Under the pieces are notes generated by a model. It was not told the origin of the DNA and ran no database searches. It was given only the letters and a program-made list of their open reading frames with translations. This document shows positions 14,471-26,582 of a stretch of DNA of 64,000 bases, one piece after another. The stretch is taken from positions 249,933 through 313,932 of the forward strand of contig NW_001799011.1 of NCBI RefSeq assembly GCF_000165425.1, written 5' to 3'. The stretch is from Paramecium tetraurelia. Taxonomy: Eukaryota; Ciliophora; Oligohymenophorea; Peniculida; Parameciidae. The translations under genes and the position numbers were made by a program. The stretch's first letter is position 1. The number at the start of each line of letters is the position of its first letter.

Positions 14471-16872
14471 TCAATACATAATACCTTAAAAATAGTATTA
14501 ATATTTGTCATACCAATTAGCCCTCCAGTTTCCTCTACTCAAATCGATTAATCTTTCATATTTACTATAAATATATACTTTTGACATTGCACATACAATT
14601 GTGAATCCGAAAGATCATTTGATAAGAATCTCCTCTCCAACTCAATTAGAGTGTTTCCCTTAAAACAGCTCAAATTTGAATTCTCCATCATTTTTACTAG
14701 CAACATTATTTTGTCCTTGTGCTTTCTGATTGCCTTGAATCCTTCAAAGAACATCTTCCTAAACCTCTTAAACAAATTGGAGTTGTATCCACCCAATATC
14801 TGCATATATTCCTCTGTCAACTTAAAGGGCACATCCTTTTCCAAGCTCCCCTTTGGAGCATGAGATAGAAAAAATCCAAAATCTACATGAACTATGTAAC
14901 CATCTCTATGTAACAAAATATTGCCATTATGTCTATCTTTGATTTATAAAAAATAACAGACCAGACTATATGCAACTAAACTGTTTAAAAAATTGGATAT
15001 CATGGCTTGAGATGAGTTTAAGCTAATTATTATAATTAAATACTTAAAATACGAACTCAAACACTTAATTTGTAGTATATCATTTAGTTTTTTTTTAATC
15101 GAATCTATGGATAGGGCATCCTTCACTACTTCTATTAAGCCATAGCCAGGTCCTAAAGATATCACTTCGTAAGTTGTCAATTATAATTTCAATTATTCAA
15201 TTTTAAAAATCTAATCAAAAGTCGAGATTAATTGCATTGCGAATTACTCTTATCTCAAATCATCTCCAGATTTAACAATGAGGTGTACTAATTTCCAAGA
15301 TTTGAAATTTCTAAAAGGAGAATTACTTCTAATTCTATCTGAATTATCACAACCAAAAATAGAATCAGCCAATTCTTTTTTTGACATCTTATTTAATTAT
15401 TTGGATGAGTTAGCCTAGATTGATACTAAACTATTTAAATCCTCATAGTAAGAGTGTGAGACATCATTATCCTTCAGGATATTACTGAATTGTGTCAAAT
15501 CCTGCTAACTATCCTCAACTTCCTCTTCTTCTTCTACAATTTTACATAGATAGGTAGGTCTATTTCTTGTACAATCTTAGGTTTCATTGTTTTCAATGCT
15601 ATTCTTACTTTCCATTTTCCCTACTGTTTTTGGAATAGACATGCGACTATTTCTTAGTGGATTAGGAATTAATTCGGCTTCTTCTTCAGGCCTATAGATT
15701 TCGAGACATAAATAAAATGGCGATCTACATTTTGTAGCGAATACTTTGCATTCATCAACAACTATATTAAGTACAACATAACTTCTCACTCCCTAAAATG
15801 GTACATAAACAGCAGCAGGCAAGCCTCTATTTATTTTTTGGATATCTGCCTTGAGAGATATTATTTTGGGATCTGCCAAATGTAAACTAGAATCTATAAA
15901 GTATATTTACTTCTAGGAAATATATATGATATCATCCCAAAAATCTATATTAGAACAGAACCCTGAAGATTTAGCTTCTCTAAATATAGATTCATAATTA
16001 GCCAAATGTAATGTATCATCAAACACATGAGTTGAATAAAATAATGTGCCATATGCTTGAATTCTGTCAGGTAATATATTTGTTTATTGTACAATAGGCA
16101 TCCCTTTAGAAATCTGTTGTTCTATGCCTTAATTGAATTAATGGTTCTCTTAATAAGCAGCTATTAGGAGAGTCTTTTTGTAAACTCTATCTAATGTTGA
16201 TAAAAATAGTCTCAAATAATTTTCAATTTCTGGAGAGTTATCATTCACAATGGATCTCCAAGCAAAGAAGAATGTATGAGCAAAGAAGAAATCTACCTCA
16301 GCAGCCTTAAGAATAAAATTAAGCACATATTCCAACTATTTATATAATATTTGGTTGATTAGTTGAGGAATAAAGTACTCTAAATCATCTCGAAATTACA
16401 GTAAGACTAAATTTGGGTTCAGTTTACAGCGAGACAAAGCGTAAAGTGCATTCTAGCCTCTGTAAATCATTTCCAAGATTACTTATGCCGATACAATCTC
16501 ATCATCTATCTCTATGTGTGAGAACATTGTCCTAAAATCAAATCCATATTTTACATAGTTTTTTAATAGGAACCCCCAAAGCAGCCGCACCCTATTTGAG
16601 AAGATGTTGGTTAATCTTTGAATTTGGACATATTTTATATTAATTATTAGAATGAATAATTCATCAACTTCTAATTCTAGATAATCTGCCCAGAACATCA
16701 TTAACAAATATGAACAAAATAATAATAATGAAGATAGATTTACATTTTAAGTTAGGCCCAACTCACCTAGAGAGACTTTCGGAAAATAAGCATAACCCAG
16801 GAATGGCTAAGTTCAAATTCTAAGAGAAATTGATCAGGCCAATCTCTCAAAGATGCTTAGTGACTTTTCCAT
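14471..16872 (-). CDS. phosphatidylinositol 4-kinase, beta type
   Basis: Phosphorylates phosphatidylinositol to PI4P, usually on Golgi or endosomal membranes. Seen in order: a helical PIK accessory region (about 16350-16700), an N-lobe with DECKVFATKCRSPFYLCLEI (about 15720), the ATP-binding block IVKSGDDLRQEQFAMQLIS (about 15225-15285) and the catalytic loop/activation segment LHRDGYIVHVDFGFFLSHAPKG (about 14845-14916), then PFKLTEEY and FRKMFFEGFKAIRKH as in PI4K-beta. A 32-nt intron (GTATGT...TTATAG) just before the end restores the family C terminus, NWYDKYQYYFQGIMY, ending at TGA 14471-14473. The N terminus is not settled: frames around 16750-16900 switch and I could not place the intron; the ATG at 16872 is only a candidate. 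Its 5' end lies against the divergent gene starting at 16895. Confidence 0.85.
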
Positions 16873-16894
16873 TGTTTCAGAATAGGAAGAATCC

Positions 16895-18022
16895 ATGTGC
16901 CAAAATCAATTTAACAACCCTATTGGAATCGGTATAATCTATCTCCATTCTTAGTTTAACCTACATAGGTAATATAATAAAAACAATAAGAGCAAGCACA
17001 AGAGAATTAGAGTTATCGCGGAACCTTCGGCAAGAATCCATACTTTTAGCCTAAGGCTGAAGTTACTGAAATCATCGAAAAAAGCTACTTAGAAGAAGAA
17101 CTCTATGATGACATGTCTGTTTTAAAAGATAAAGTGATGGGATTGCTACAAGCCTATGCAGATGATCTAAAGAAATCAAACCATGATCCTAACATTAAAT
17201 CTAAAATCTAAGTTGATGCAAAACAGGTTTTGAAAGAGTATTCCTAAATTATTGAAAAGGTGAATCAATCTGAAATATCCTAATTGAATGTGTCTCAAAA
17301 TCAAGTTAAAAAAGTATTCTATATCCATTAACTTCATTAAGGAATCAGAATTAAACTTGATGGGCAATTTGGTAGCTGAATTCTTGAATAAATTTGAGAT
17401 GCAAAAACAGCCTGTTCTTAATGTCTCATAGGTTTTGGAACAAAAGTTAGCTAAATCAAGAGTTCAAAATACTAATCAACAATTAGAACTTACAGTTATG
17501 CATTAAATTCCTTGTGATGAAACATTTTATCAACATGATTAGTATAATGATGATAAATTAGAAATCAAAATTCAAAAACTTAGGTAGATGCTCTAGGATG
17601 AACTTGATAAGCAATAACTAGTTTATTCTAAAAAAATATTATCAGATATGATATCAAATTTGAATTAAATCTTAATCGCCAATGATGCCTAAACTGTTAA
17701 AACCATCATATATAAAATTGAGAATATGATTAAATAATTGCCATAAGAAGATTGCGGATCTATCTAACTCTATGATTATATGGCCAAAGCCATGAAGGCA
17801 ACCAAAAGAAGAATCAAATAGATGGATCCACAGAATTAGTAATAAGAAAAAACACTCAAAAGAAAGTTTTTTGATCTTGCCACCCAACTAAAGAATAAAT
17901 TACCGTAAGATCATCCAGGGAGAAACGAAATGATATCGGTGCTTTACGATCTTTATTGTTAGGCAAATAAACCAGAACAAATGGAGGAATTCATTACAAA
18001 TCAATTGAATTTAGCAAAATGA
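16895..18022 (+). CDS. Gln-rich helical protein of unknown function
   Basis: 358 residues after removal of two introns (16932-16954, 23 nt; 17314-17341, 28 nt), both verified because the frame and total length (359 codons with the stop) then fit. The start MCQNQFNNPIGIVQ was chosen because the first intron joins it in frame to the long downstream exon. The N-terminal 45 residues are Gln/Asn-rich; the remainder is strongly helical and charged, with likely coiled-coil stretches around residues 60-130 and 190-240. No recognised domain, signal peptide or membrane segment. It is divergent from, and nearly touches, the PI4K gene, and its TGA lies only 14 bp before the next plus-strand start. Confidence 0.75.
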
Positions 18023-18036
18023 TATTTATTATTTAT

Positions 18037-18831
18037 ATGAACAACCAATTTTAATCTCACTAAGGCAAATAATAGTTTAAGATCAAATCTTATTTACAAG
18101 GCAGAGTATTGAAAGCCAAAAAATTGAACAACAGCTTTCTCTTCCACAATCAAAGATCGATAGCGTTACTCAAAACTGGAATGCTGGTTTATTATTCTAA
18201 GTGTGTCAAATCCCCCTAAGAAAATGCTGATCTTATGAAATCAAAACCTAAATATGGAGTGTATTTTAACAATGCGCTTTATTCCTGTGTTAAAATATCA
18301 AACCAAGAAGTTGAATTAATTGTAAAGTTTAAAAAATCTTAACTATACAAATTCGATGATAATTTGATCAATTATGTAGAAGAGCCTAGATCCTAGGATA
18401 TAGTTCTTTGGATCTTTGTCATTCAAATGGATTAGTTACTTTCAAAAAATAATTGTGATATTAATAAAGGTCGTGACAGTTTGAATTCTTTATAAAACTT
18501 CCAGGGGTTTTGCTTTGATGAAAGAACACAAAAAAGTAATTACTACTAAGCAAAGACAGAGAAAACATCAATTGAATAAAGAATTAATACAAATGATGTC
18601 AAAATTAAAAAAAGGGTTCAATGGCTTGATAATTTTACTTAATAATAAATTGTGGAATAAAATTCATAAAATTTTATCCTAGAATAGAATATTTAGAATA
18701 CTTAATAAAAATAATAAGAAGATGAATGGGAAATAAATCAAGAGAATACGGATCTCTCTGTAAAGAGTATTTAAATCAGAATGGGCTCTTTTTCATTAAA
18801 TGGATCCAGTAAAAACAATAAGTTAGAGTGA
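18037..18831 (+). CDS. uncharacterised protein with a PH-like N-terminal half
   Basis: 264 residues, one exon, ATG 18037 to TGA 18829-18831, in frame throughout with TAA/TAG as Gln. Residues about 15-140 have the alternating beta pattern of a pleckstrin-homology fold: GRVLKAKKLNNSFLFHNQRS, then LLKTGMLVYYSK, a variable loop, GVYFNNALYSCVKI, and a final helix with IVLWIFVIQMDQLL. If real, this would bind phosphoinositides or proteins; the neighbour PI4K makes such a role attractive but does not show it. The C-terminal third is Gln/Asn-rich and probably disordered. The PH call rests on pattern only. Confidence 0.7.
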
Positions 18832-19434
18832 ATATTTCTTCATATATTTAACAATCTAATCTTCTTTGTGATATTCTTTCATAATTACTATTCTATATTA
18901 AAATATAATTGTATCTTTGAATATTAGCATTATCTTTATAAAATAGAATGATTTATTTAGTTTCATATGAGTAATTGAGTTTTTATAAATTAAATAAATG
19001 CCTTACTTGATTAAATTTTCCCAATTGATAACTATGCGACTATTTGGTTGTAACTTATAGAAGATATTCTCTCTAAAGGCATGTGGAGTTTAGTATTTTT
19101 TTGATAATATTTACAATTTAATTTAATTAAAATTAAAATTATTATAAAATCAGAAACTATACATTTCGTAATTGAAATAGATGAGTCTCAAGAATTAAGG
19201 CCTTCAAAATAAGGTTCTTGATTATTAAATATTTTTTGAATTGATTCGATTATTATTCAATTATTAGTATAGTGTTTAGTTCATAGATATTATAATTTTT
19301 CGATAAAGATGATAACATAATTAAACACATTAAATTAAGTCAGATTCTATCCAATTCAATTCTAATTACTACTTATTAATTCCTTGAAAATTCATGAATT
19401 ATGTGATGAATTAAAATATCTATATTATAATTAA
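18832..19434. other. intergenic, about 600 bp
   Basis: Very AT-rich with short frames only; no RNA gene or repeat recognised. It must contain the 3' end of the preceding gene and the promoter of the next. Confidence 0.4.
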
Positions 19435-20181
19435 ATGGGTCAATAGCAGTCAATTTAAAAAAATTTCTTTTGGCCTAGCAAAGGTGAAATTGAAGTTTGG
19501 ACTGTCCAATAGTTAAAAGTTTATTTAATTTTAATAATCAAGATCCTTTCAGAAGCAGATTCAAGATTATCAGAATAACAGAATGAGTCTTAGGTCCAAC
19601 ATCCGGTTTAATACTCGTTAACTTGGATAACCAAATCTAATTAAATTTTATTTACAGTCACTAGAAAATCTGATAATGGTAAAGTGAAATTTATTGTCGA
19701 TTAAGGAACTGGGAAACTAATAAGTATATTTTAAGTTTAAAACTTAGAAACTGAATACATTCAACTTGAAAAGGATGAGATTTCAATTTTCGATGAATTG
19801 TCGCCTTAAACTATGTGGAAATGTTGGGTTGAGATCTGGCAAAGTTAACCAAAAAAGAATGATTATATACTCAACAAATTGGAGAGCTAAGAAAATGCCC
19901 AATCTGAATGTCTCAAAGGCTCTGTGTTCAACCCAATAGTGAAATTATATCGAGAACGAAAGGAATAAGTGCAATTCATAACCAGACAATTGTTTTATAC
20001 CAATTAAAATGATAATGCTAAATCAAGCAAATACAAAATAAATATGTAATTCTGTAAATCATAAATTTGGATGTTTAATTGGGATCTTAAAGAGAAGGTA
20101 GTTCCTTAACCCTGCTTTTTGGAACTACAAGATAAATTATAATCAGACTCTTTATCATTTTATCAATATACTTTAAATTGA
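19435..20181 (+). CDS. uncharacterised protein, possibly N-myristoylated
   Basis: 248 residues from a single exon (747 nt, ending TGA 20179-20181). It begins MGQQQS, which has Gly at position 2 and Ser at position 6 as in N-myristoylation signals. The body contains Trp-rich segments (FFWPSKGEIEVWTV, TMWKCWVEIWQSQ, QIWMFNWDLKEK) and short beta-like stretches, suggesting a globular domain I do not recognise. No transmembrane segment. Myristoylation is a prediction from the N terminus alone. Confidence 0.7.
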
Positions 20182-20496
20182 GTATCAACTAGTAATTATA
20201 AAAACACAACTGATATTTTTCAATAAGCAAATATTCCTCCACTTAGATTATTTATTGTGAAGGGATTAATAAGACATCTATTTGACCCGATAAAAGATTG
20301 CATTTCCCCCTTAAAATCAGGGGAAGAATAGAATTCTATCCTTGTGTGTCTTGGAATCTACATTTAAATAATATTTACCTAGATTGATCTTACAGTCATT
20401 CTTGATAATTGAGGAGGAATTGTGGGAAATCTACCACAAAGTCTTATGGCTCTTCCTTAATAATTACATTCTTCATAAGCATAGAAGCAAACATCA
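20182..20496. other. convergent intergenic region with a small stem-loop
   Basis: Lies between two convergent genes. It contains an inverted repeat, TTCCCC at 20304-20309 and GGGGAA at 20320-20325 with a 10-nt loop, that could mark an RNA 3' end. Short open frames here do not look like protein. Confidence 0.3.
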
Positions 20497-21315
20497 TCAA
20501 CATCTAAAAATATTATTTAAATCACTTTATTCTAAATTAGCTTTCTTAGGCTTTGTAGATTTTGTATCATCTTCAAACAAGTATTCTCCCCTATATCCAT
20601 CTCCTCTCAATAATTCTCTTACAACTTTTCCTAAATCTTCATCAGACAAATTTTCTATTATTTTTTCGCCTTATTCATCTTGATATTGTTCATCCTAATT
20701 TTAATTTCCTTCACCACCATCTTCGCCTCCCTCGTCCCAATTCACTTCTTCAAATTATTATTCATCTTCTCCACCTGCTCCTTCTTGATTATCATAAACT
20801 ACATTGCTATCCTCTCCTTTATTTTCATCGTCATTATCCTCAGAATTGTTCTTATTAGAGTTTTTGTTTTTTTTGGATTCGTTTTCTGTTTCATTATCAT
20901 CTTAAGACATATGATTGTTTTATTATTTGTTTTTATTTTCATTTTAAGATTTCTCCTCATCTTTAGTTCCTTTTGAATTATCATTCTAGTCACCATCATC
21001 GCTCTTTGAACTTTTACTTTTTTATTCATCTCGTTATTATTATTCTTCTTCATCACTTTTACCCTTTTAATCTGATTTTTCATTGGAATTTTAGTCTTCA
21101 CCCTTATCCGACTTTGATTCTTATTCTTAATGGCCCTTACTTGATTATTGAGATTTTGTATTTAGTTTATTTTCTGCAAAAATTTGAGGTTTATACTTTA
21201 TATTTATGGCATCCTCTTCTTTCATGATTTCTAATCCTAGTAACAAATCGTCGTCTTCATTTGCATTACAAAAAAACAAGCAGATGAACCCTATTAATAT
21301 TATTACTCGTTTCAT
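20497..21315 (-). CDS. secreted, highly acidic low-complexity protein
   Basis: 272 residues, one exon (819 nt). ATG 21315 starts a signal peptide, MKRVIILIGFICLFFCNA, followed by a short folded-looking part (LLLGLEIMKEEDAINIKYKP) and then about 190 residues dominated by Asp, Glu, Asn, Gln, Ser and Lys, including GGEDGGEGN and EDNDDEN. The end is LSDEDLGKVVRELLRG...LNNIFRC. Acidic secreted proteins of this kind often bind calcium or lie in secretory granules, but nothing here identifies the role. ORFs on the opposite strand in this stretch are antisense shadows. Confidence 0.75.
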
Positions 21316-21814
21316 GCAATTTATAAATATTAATACTTATTAATTATTTTTAGTCTGAAGAAAAAATTTATTATTATTAGTTCTCTAAAATCCAAAAATC
21401 TAAAAGATGTTTCGACATAAAATTTTAAACTTTAACATTGATTTTAAACAATTCCAAATTTATGTATAATTGCTTTATTTATTAATATTTCTAATAAAAG
21501 TATATAGTGCTTTAAATTATTTGACAATGCATTTATTCCAATCACAATCTTTGTTATTTATTATTTTCTTTTCAATTATTATAATCTCACTTTATACCAA
21601 TTGAAAAATATCATTCTAATATATACAATGGACATATCAATATTTATATATCAAATAAACTATGAAACAATATTATATATTAAAGGGAAAGTCTTTAAAT
21701 TACCAATTCTAAAATATATTAATACTCATAAGTTTATTTATTGTATTTGAGAATGTTTACACAGAATATTAAATAAATAAATAAATTAATATAGCTTAGT
21801 TTAAATCCGTTAAA
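21316..21814. other. divergent intergenic region, about 500 bp
   Basis: AT-rich, no gene seen. Holds the promoters of the acidic secreted protein (minus) and the small basic protein (plus). Confidence 0.4.
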
Positions 21815-22336
21815 ATGAATTCCCTCACTTAATTCTAACTCCTATTAACGAACAAAACTTCAAATACGAAAATGTTTTTGACGCGTTAACAAATTATTGA
21901 TAAAGTAAAAAAAGAGAAGGAGCTATAACTAATTTAAAGTAACAGAATTCAAAACAAAAAAATTTCTAAACCTTAATCAGTTATGAAAGTGTCTGTAACG
22001 AAATCATCTACGCAAAAATTATCTTAACAAAAGAAAACATTTAGTTGCTCTAAGTTTTAGATTAATGAGTTAGTTCCTGATTATGAACTAATATGCAAAA
22101 ACAGTAATAAATCATTATAAAATCCGTAATCAACATTAAATACAGATTATTTCAACTTTGTTAACACTAAAGCAAAAGCAGTAAAAGATTTATAAGAAAG
22201 AAGAGATGAATTTTAGTAGATTGAATTAAACTCTTCATAAATTTTATCAGGATTAGGTTAGTATTAATAGATGAAAAATGAATTAATGAAATCTTTTTTA
22301 GATATAGAATAAATGCTATTAAGAAAGACACATTGA
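21815..22336 (+). CDS. small basic helical protein, unknown
   Basis: 173 residues, single exon, 522 nt, TGA 22334-22336. Lys- and Gln-rich N-terminal half (IDKVKKEKELQL, SQQKKTFSCSKF) and a helical C-terminal half (AKAVKDLQERRDEFQQIEL...QMKNELMKSFLDIEQMLL) with coiled-coil character. No known domain. Convergent with the coiled-coil gene, 45 bp away. Confidence 0.65.
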
Positions 22337-22381
22337 TAAATAATAATTAATATTGTTTAATATTATACTTCATTAACATTT

Positions 22382-24039
22382 TCATAGTTTTTACTTTTCT
22401 ATGAAGCCTTATAAATAGTTGTCTACTTCTGGTTTAATAATTGAAATTACTTCTGTTGAAAAGCTCATTACAAAATCATCCAAGTACTAATTGGAAATAT
22501 TTTATGATATTGCTAACTCGTCGTGATTTTAAAATTTCACTTAACTATTTTAACTAGGTTAATGATGACTTTGAAAGTTGGTTAGAAATGAAGATATATA
22601 ATCTTTAACAATTTCTTCAATTATTTCTAATTCAACTTTATTATTAATAGATTATTTTTGTATATTTTCTTATTTGAGATGAGCATTATCATTTTTGATT
22701 ATAATATTTTATTCTTGAAATGATGAGTTTTGGATTTATTATTTATGATCTACAACAAAATCTTAATTTTCAAGCTAATCCTTAGATTTTGTCTCTATTT
22801 TTTCATCTTTTATAATTAGTTCACACTAACATCCAAAATCATGTTTTTTTATTTCATTTTTGCAAATTACCTATTCATTTTTAAGAGTAAAGATTTGCAA
22901 TTCTTTTTTAGGCTTATCAATTCTAAATTATGAAAATTAATACTTTTATACTGCATCAACTTTTTTAGGAGGTTAGTGATAATCAAATATAGAGACTGAC
23001 TTTATAATGGATAACATCTTAATATTTTGTTTATCTTTCTCATTTTTAGTTTTTAACTCCTATTCGATTTGTTGTAAATTCTATTCAAGTGACTGCTTCT
23101 CTTATATCAGTTCATTAATATTTTCTTATTGTTCTTGTAATTGATCTTCTATGTATTTTGATTCCTCCTTTAATTTCTAATTTTCAGCTTCTATAAGTTT
23201 ACTTGATTATTACTAAATAATACATAACATTTTATTTTGCTTATAATTGGGAATTCAATTATTCGATATTTTAGAAATAAGAATTTAACTTAAGTTAGTT
23301 TTGTTATTGAACTTTAGTTAATTCTAATAATTTTTTATCTTTCTCTTATAGCTGTTAATTAAATTGTTGTTAGATTGTCTTAATGTCATCATTTTGATTT
23401 TCATTTTGATTTAACTATTTTCTATAAGACGATGGCTAGTTTCCTTTCATCAACTACTCTTATTATTTCTTTCCAATAATCTAAAGTTTTTCGAGCTCTC
23501 TCTGTAAGTTATCATTTAATAGCTTTAGTTTATTAATCTCTCCCTTCTACTCCTAGATTTTAGATAAATAACTAATAATCTAATTTTTCTTCGGTTCAGA
23601 TCCTCTTGGCAAAGCTTCTTCAAGAAATGATCTCAAACGATTAATTTCTTCTTCATATTGTTGAATTTGAAGTTGAAAATCTCTTGGTATATTTTCAGCC
23701 AATCTCTACTAGAGTTAAACTTGTTATTTGAGGATGTCAATTTCATTTTGCTATAATTTGATCTTGTGTTAAAAGGAAGTAAACAAAGTAAAATGGTCCG
23801 ATTTTTTTCTGGTAAAGAGATCTGATCTTGTCATTTGATTATCATCACCGATATCATTGTTATTTGGTTAAACCTATTTAATATTGCATAGCATAAATTA
23901 TCTATACCTTTAGTTTTATAGTTTTGGTTAAAGATTATTTTTAATCTGAAGGTCTATTAGGTGATAGTTTCTGTTCTAAAATTTCTTCTTTGTTCCTGGC
24001 AGACAGCTTTTAGGCTTATGCACTTTTTGGTCGTTTCAT
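22382..24039 (-). CDS. long coiled-coil protein
   Basis: Starts MKRPKSAQAQKLSARNKEE at 24039 and ends at TGA 22382-22384 (...GFIEKQKL). A 34-nt intron (GTATAG...AAATAG) follows the N-terminal 45 or so residues. The rest is almost continuous heptad-like sequence rich in Gln, Lys, Glu and Leu, for example QLQIQQYEEEINRLRSFLEE and QQQFNQQLQEKDKKLLELTK. The basic, Ser/Pro-rich head and long coil resemble basal-body or ciliary scaffold proteins, but no family signature was found. One or more further introns are needed, since the total length minus the one found is not a multiple of three. Confidence 0.7.
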
Positions 24040-24118
24040 AATGTATTAATATATATTAATATTTATATTATTATTTCTGAAAAGTAAATATTAGTAACTA
24101 TAACATATTATTCTCAAA

Positions 24119-25415
24119 TCACAAAAATAGATCTTAACTAAAGTTAATTGTTGAAGCATGATTGTAGTGAGAAAGTTAATACTTTTTAATAAGGGATGGA
24201 AATGGTTAACTAACTTCATCCAAAAACCAAATTTAAATTAACTCCTTTGTTAATTTGCTAATTTGATTAGAATCAACCTAATAGCTAAAAGTTATAATTT
24301 TACCTTTAAAATTGAAGAATCAATCTTTTTGTTCGAGATCTTTCCAACAATATTTAAAATAGTGCCTACTATTAAGAATGGGTCTCCATTTGCAAATCCA
24401 TAACTAAATGAAGCCAACTATATCAGATATCAACTAATTAAATTTATATAATCAACCTAATTTAATCATCTACTTCGGCAATATGTTCAAATATTCTAAG
24501 TGGTGATATGAAAGATAGATTAAAATTGATATTTTACAGAATCTAGCCTTCTGCCTTCAAAATATCTTCTTTGCTATAAACTTCATCACACAACTTAGAT
24601 AATTAGCCACTTTTAGGAACCCCATAAACTTCTTGATATTTTGATGCAATAAATAAGCAAGCAATTCCAAATAGTTGAAATCTATTTTTTTAAACTAAAT
24701 GAGTTTCAATAAATCTTATTTATAAATTTCTACATACTTGTCAATGAGCCATACAGTGAGCAGGAGGGTTTCTAATTGTAACTTTAATTTATGATGAACC
24801 TCAAAAAGCCAATTAATTAGAACATTTCTCATTTTTAGAGTTATTTAACTTTATGAATAAAATGCATTATATGAGATAGCATTTTACTATTGTTCTTATT
24901 ACTTTTGATTAAGTTCTTCTAGATAATTAAATATATCTTATTTGTAAACCTTAACTAATTATGGATTACCATAATTTTCTGTTGATGTAAATTTGTCTAA
25001 TCCTTTTGTAACTAAATCTAGAAATAAAGAATACTCTTTTACATTTGTTGCTATTTGGCAATGATATAGAAGCATTAACATTACTATTATTCTGGGCTTA
25101 ATTGATGATAGAAATTTAGATGTTGGTTAAACTTCTGTTTTTTAAAGTTCTCTAGATATGCTAATATTAGTCGGTTTTTTGTCTAGGCATTTCATAACTA
25201 ATATGTCTTTGATCCTCTCTTTTCCCATTGTCTCTTGCAACTTGCGGTTTATTCCATTTTGAGACTCGAATAACTCTAGGTTTAACATTTTGTTGAGATA
25301 GCTCATCCTTTATATACAGAGTAGATTAAACTCTGGTTTATCTATTTTAAACAAATTAAAAGTTTCTATTTTCTTTATTTGCTTCTAGCATTTTCAAAAT
25401 ATTCACAGATTTCAT
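24119..25415 (-). CDS. cyclin
   Basis: Regulatory subunit of a cyclin-dependent kinase. Introns recognised: 34 nt (GTAATG...CAAATAG), 23 nt (GTATGT...ATAAG) and 26 nt (GTAAAA...CTATTAG), each restoring the cyclin frame. After a basic disordered N terminus (MKSVNILKMLEANKENRN) comes YKQDIFNYLEEL and the cyclin box: MRNVLINWLFEVHHKLKLQ, ETLLLTVWLID, RFQLFGIACLFIASKYQEVY, LCDEVYSKEDILKAEGQIL. MRxxLxxWLxEVH is the classic cyclin signature. ATG at 25415; TGA at 24119-24121. Pattern is closest to A/B-type cyclins; no clear RxxL destruction box was identified. Confidence 0.88.
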
Positions 25416-25642
25416 CGTTGTTATTTTAACGACTATATATATTATAATAAATAAAAATTGGCGAAATATAAAATATGTAGGTGTAATGGAATTAAATGAT
25501 GCATAAAATAAAATGGACAAAAATACAATAGATTTGGTTTATTTGATTAGAAAGAAAACAAAAAATAAACTGTTCGGATTAATTTAAAAATTTATGAATA
25601 GAGGATACTAAAACATTTTTCATTGTATTAAAATCTACTATT

Positions 25643-26035
25643 AATATTAGAATTATAATTAGAAACGATTTATAAATAATTAGATTATAAAAAATGGAAA
25701 TAGTGTAAAACTAAATAGAACATTATAATTTTGTTCTCTTTTTTAATCCCATAATTGAGTAGAAGGAATTAAGCAAAGTTATATGTAATTGGAGCAATAA
25801 TGTGTTGAGGTCATGTTAGTGAGTTACTTCTAAGGATATTCATCTACATATGAAAATTTAGAGACTAGAGAGGAAAAGAATATTATAATGGAATAACAAA
25901 TCTCTAGGAAAATATTTACAAAACAATAAAAATTACAACTAGTGCCAAAAACACTTAAGTAAATTATTATAAAAATTTCACTTACGCCGCTCTACATCAA
26001 ACATTTTTTACATTTCTTAAATTTTATTATTATTA
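25643..26035 (+). repeat. inverted dispersed repeat, copy A
   Basis: About 390 bp that recurs, inverted and nearly unchanged, at 42367-42744. The central 340 bp differ at only about three positions that I could see. Landmarks are a block with TTACGCCGCTCTACATCAAA (25983-26002) and one with TTGAGGTCATGTTAGTGAG (25805-25823). It contains an open frame from ATG 25783 (MQLEQQCVEVMLVSYFQGYS...) that runs through the repeat to TGA at about 26107, but the opposite strand is open too, so coding is unproven. No convincing terminal inverted repeats or target-site duplication. Could be a small mobile element remnant, a duplicated non-coding RNA gene or a duplicated small gene. Confidence 0.8.
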
Positions 26036-26247
26036 TAATAAAATTGTGTAAATATACTAATTTTAAAGTTGATAAACTACTACTTAGATAAAGAACAAAG
26101 GAGTATTGATTCTAAACTATAATATAGTTATGAATAGATAATTTTTAGATATTTGTTTATCATTAATTTTAGGATCATCTTAACTTTGCGCTTTATAAAT
26201 TTTGTTACAAATAGATTTCACACATAAATAAAACAATATTGATATGA

Positions 26248-26451
26248 TCAACTTGAGTTCATACATTCTCTGTTATTCTAAATTATCTGCTTTATCATTA
26301 GTAAAAAAAATAATTAGTCTAAATTATTCGTAGATTAGTATGTAGGTCTGTATTCTCTTAACTAATAATTTCTAAGACTTCTATCCTATTTTCCTATTTT
26401 CTTTTCCATAGTTCTAATGAAATATTCATGAATCACTAAAAGAGATTTCAT
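26248..26451 (-). CDS. possible small gene or exon, unknown
   Basis: An open frame of 67 residues (MKSLLVIHEYFIRTMEKKIG...IQNNRECMNSS), charged and helical in character. Downstream on the same strand a different frame stays open for about 200 more nt, so this may be the first exon of a slightly larger gene whose intron I could not place. No family recognised. Confidence 0.3.
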
Positions 26452-26582
26452 TGTATTAAATGAAAAAATCACCATTATTTATTTATTCTACCAGAATTGG
26501 TGCATACTATCATTTAACCCCATTCAATCAATAAACACTAAACTTAGAAACGGCTTTAATAAGTGCAGGTGATTTTTTTCAT

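Noticed and set aside
20384-21227. Several plus-strand ORFs of 84-99 codons
   Set aside because: They are antisense to the acidic secreted protein; their composition is the mirror of Asp/Glu/Asn codons.
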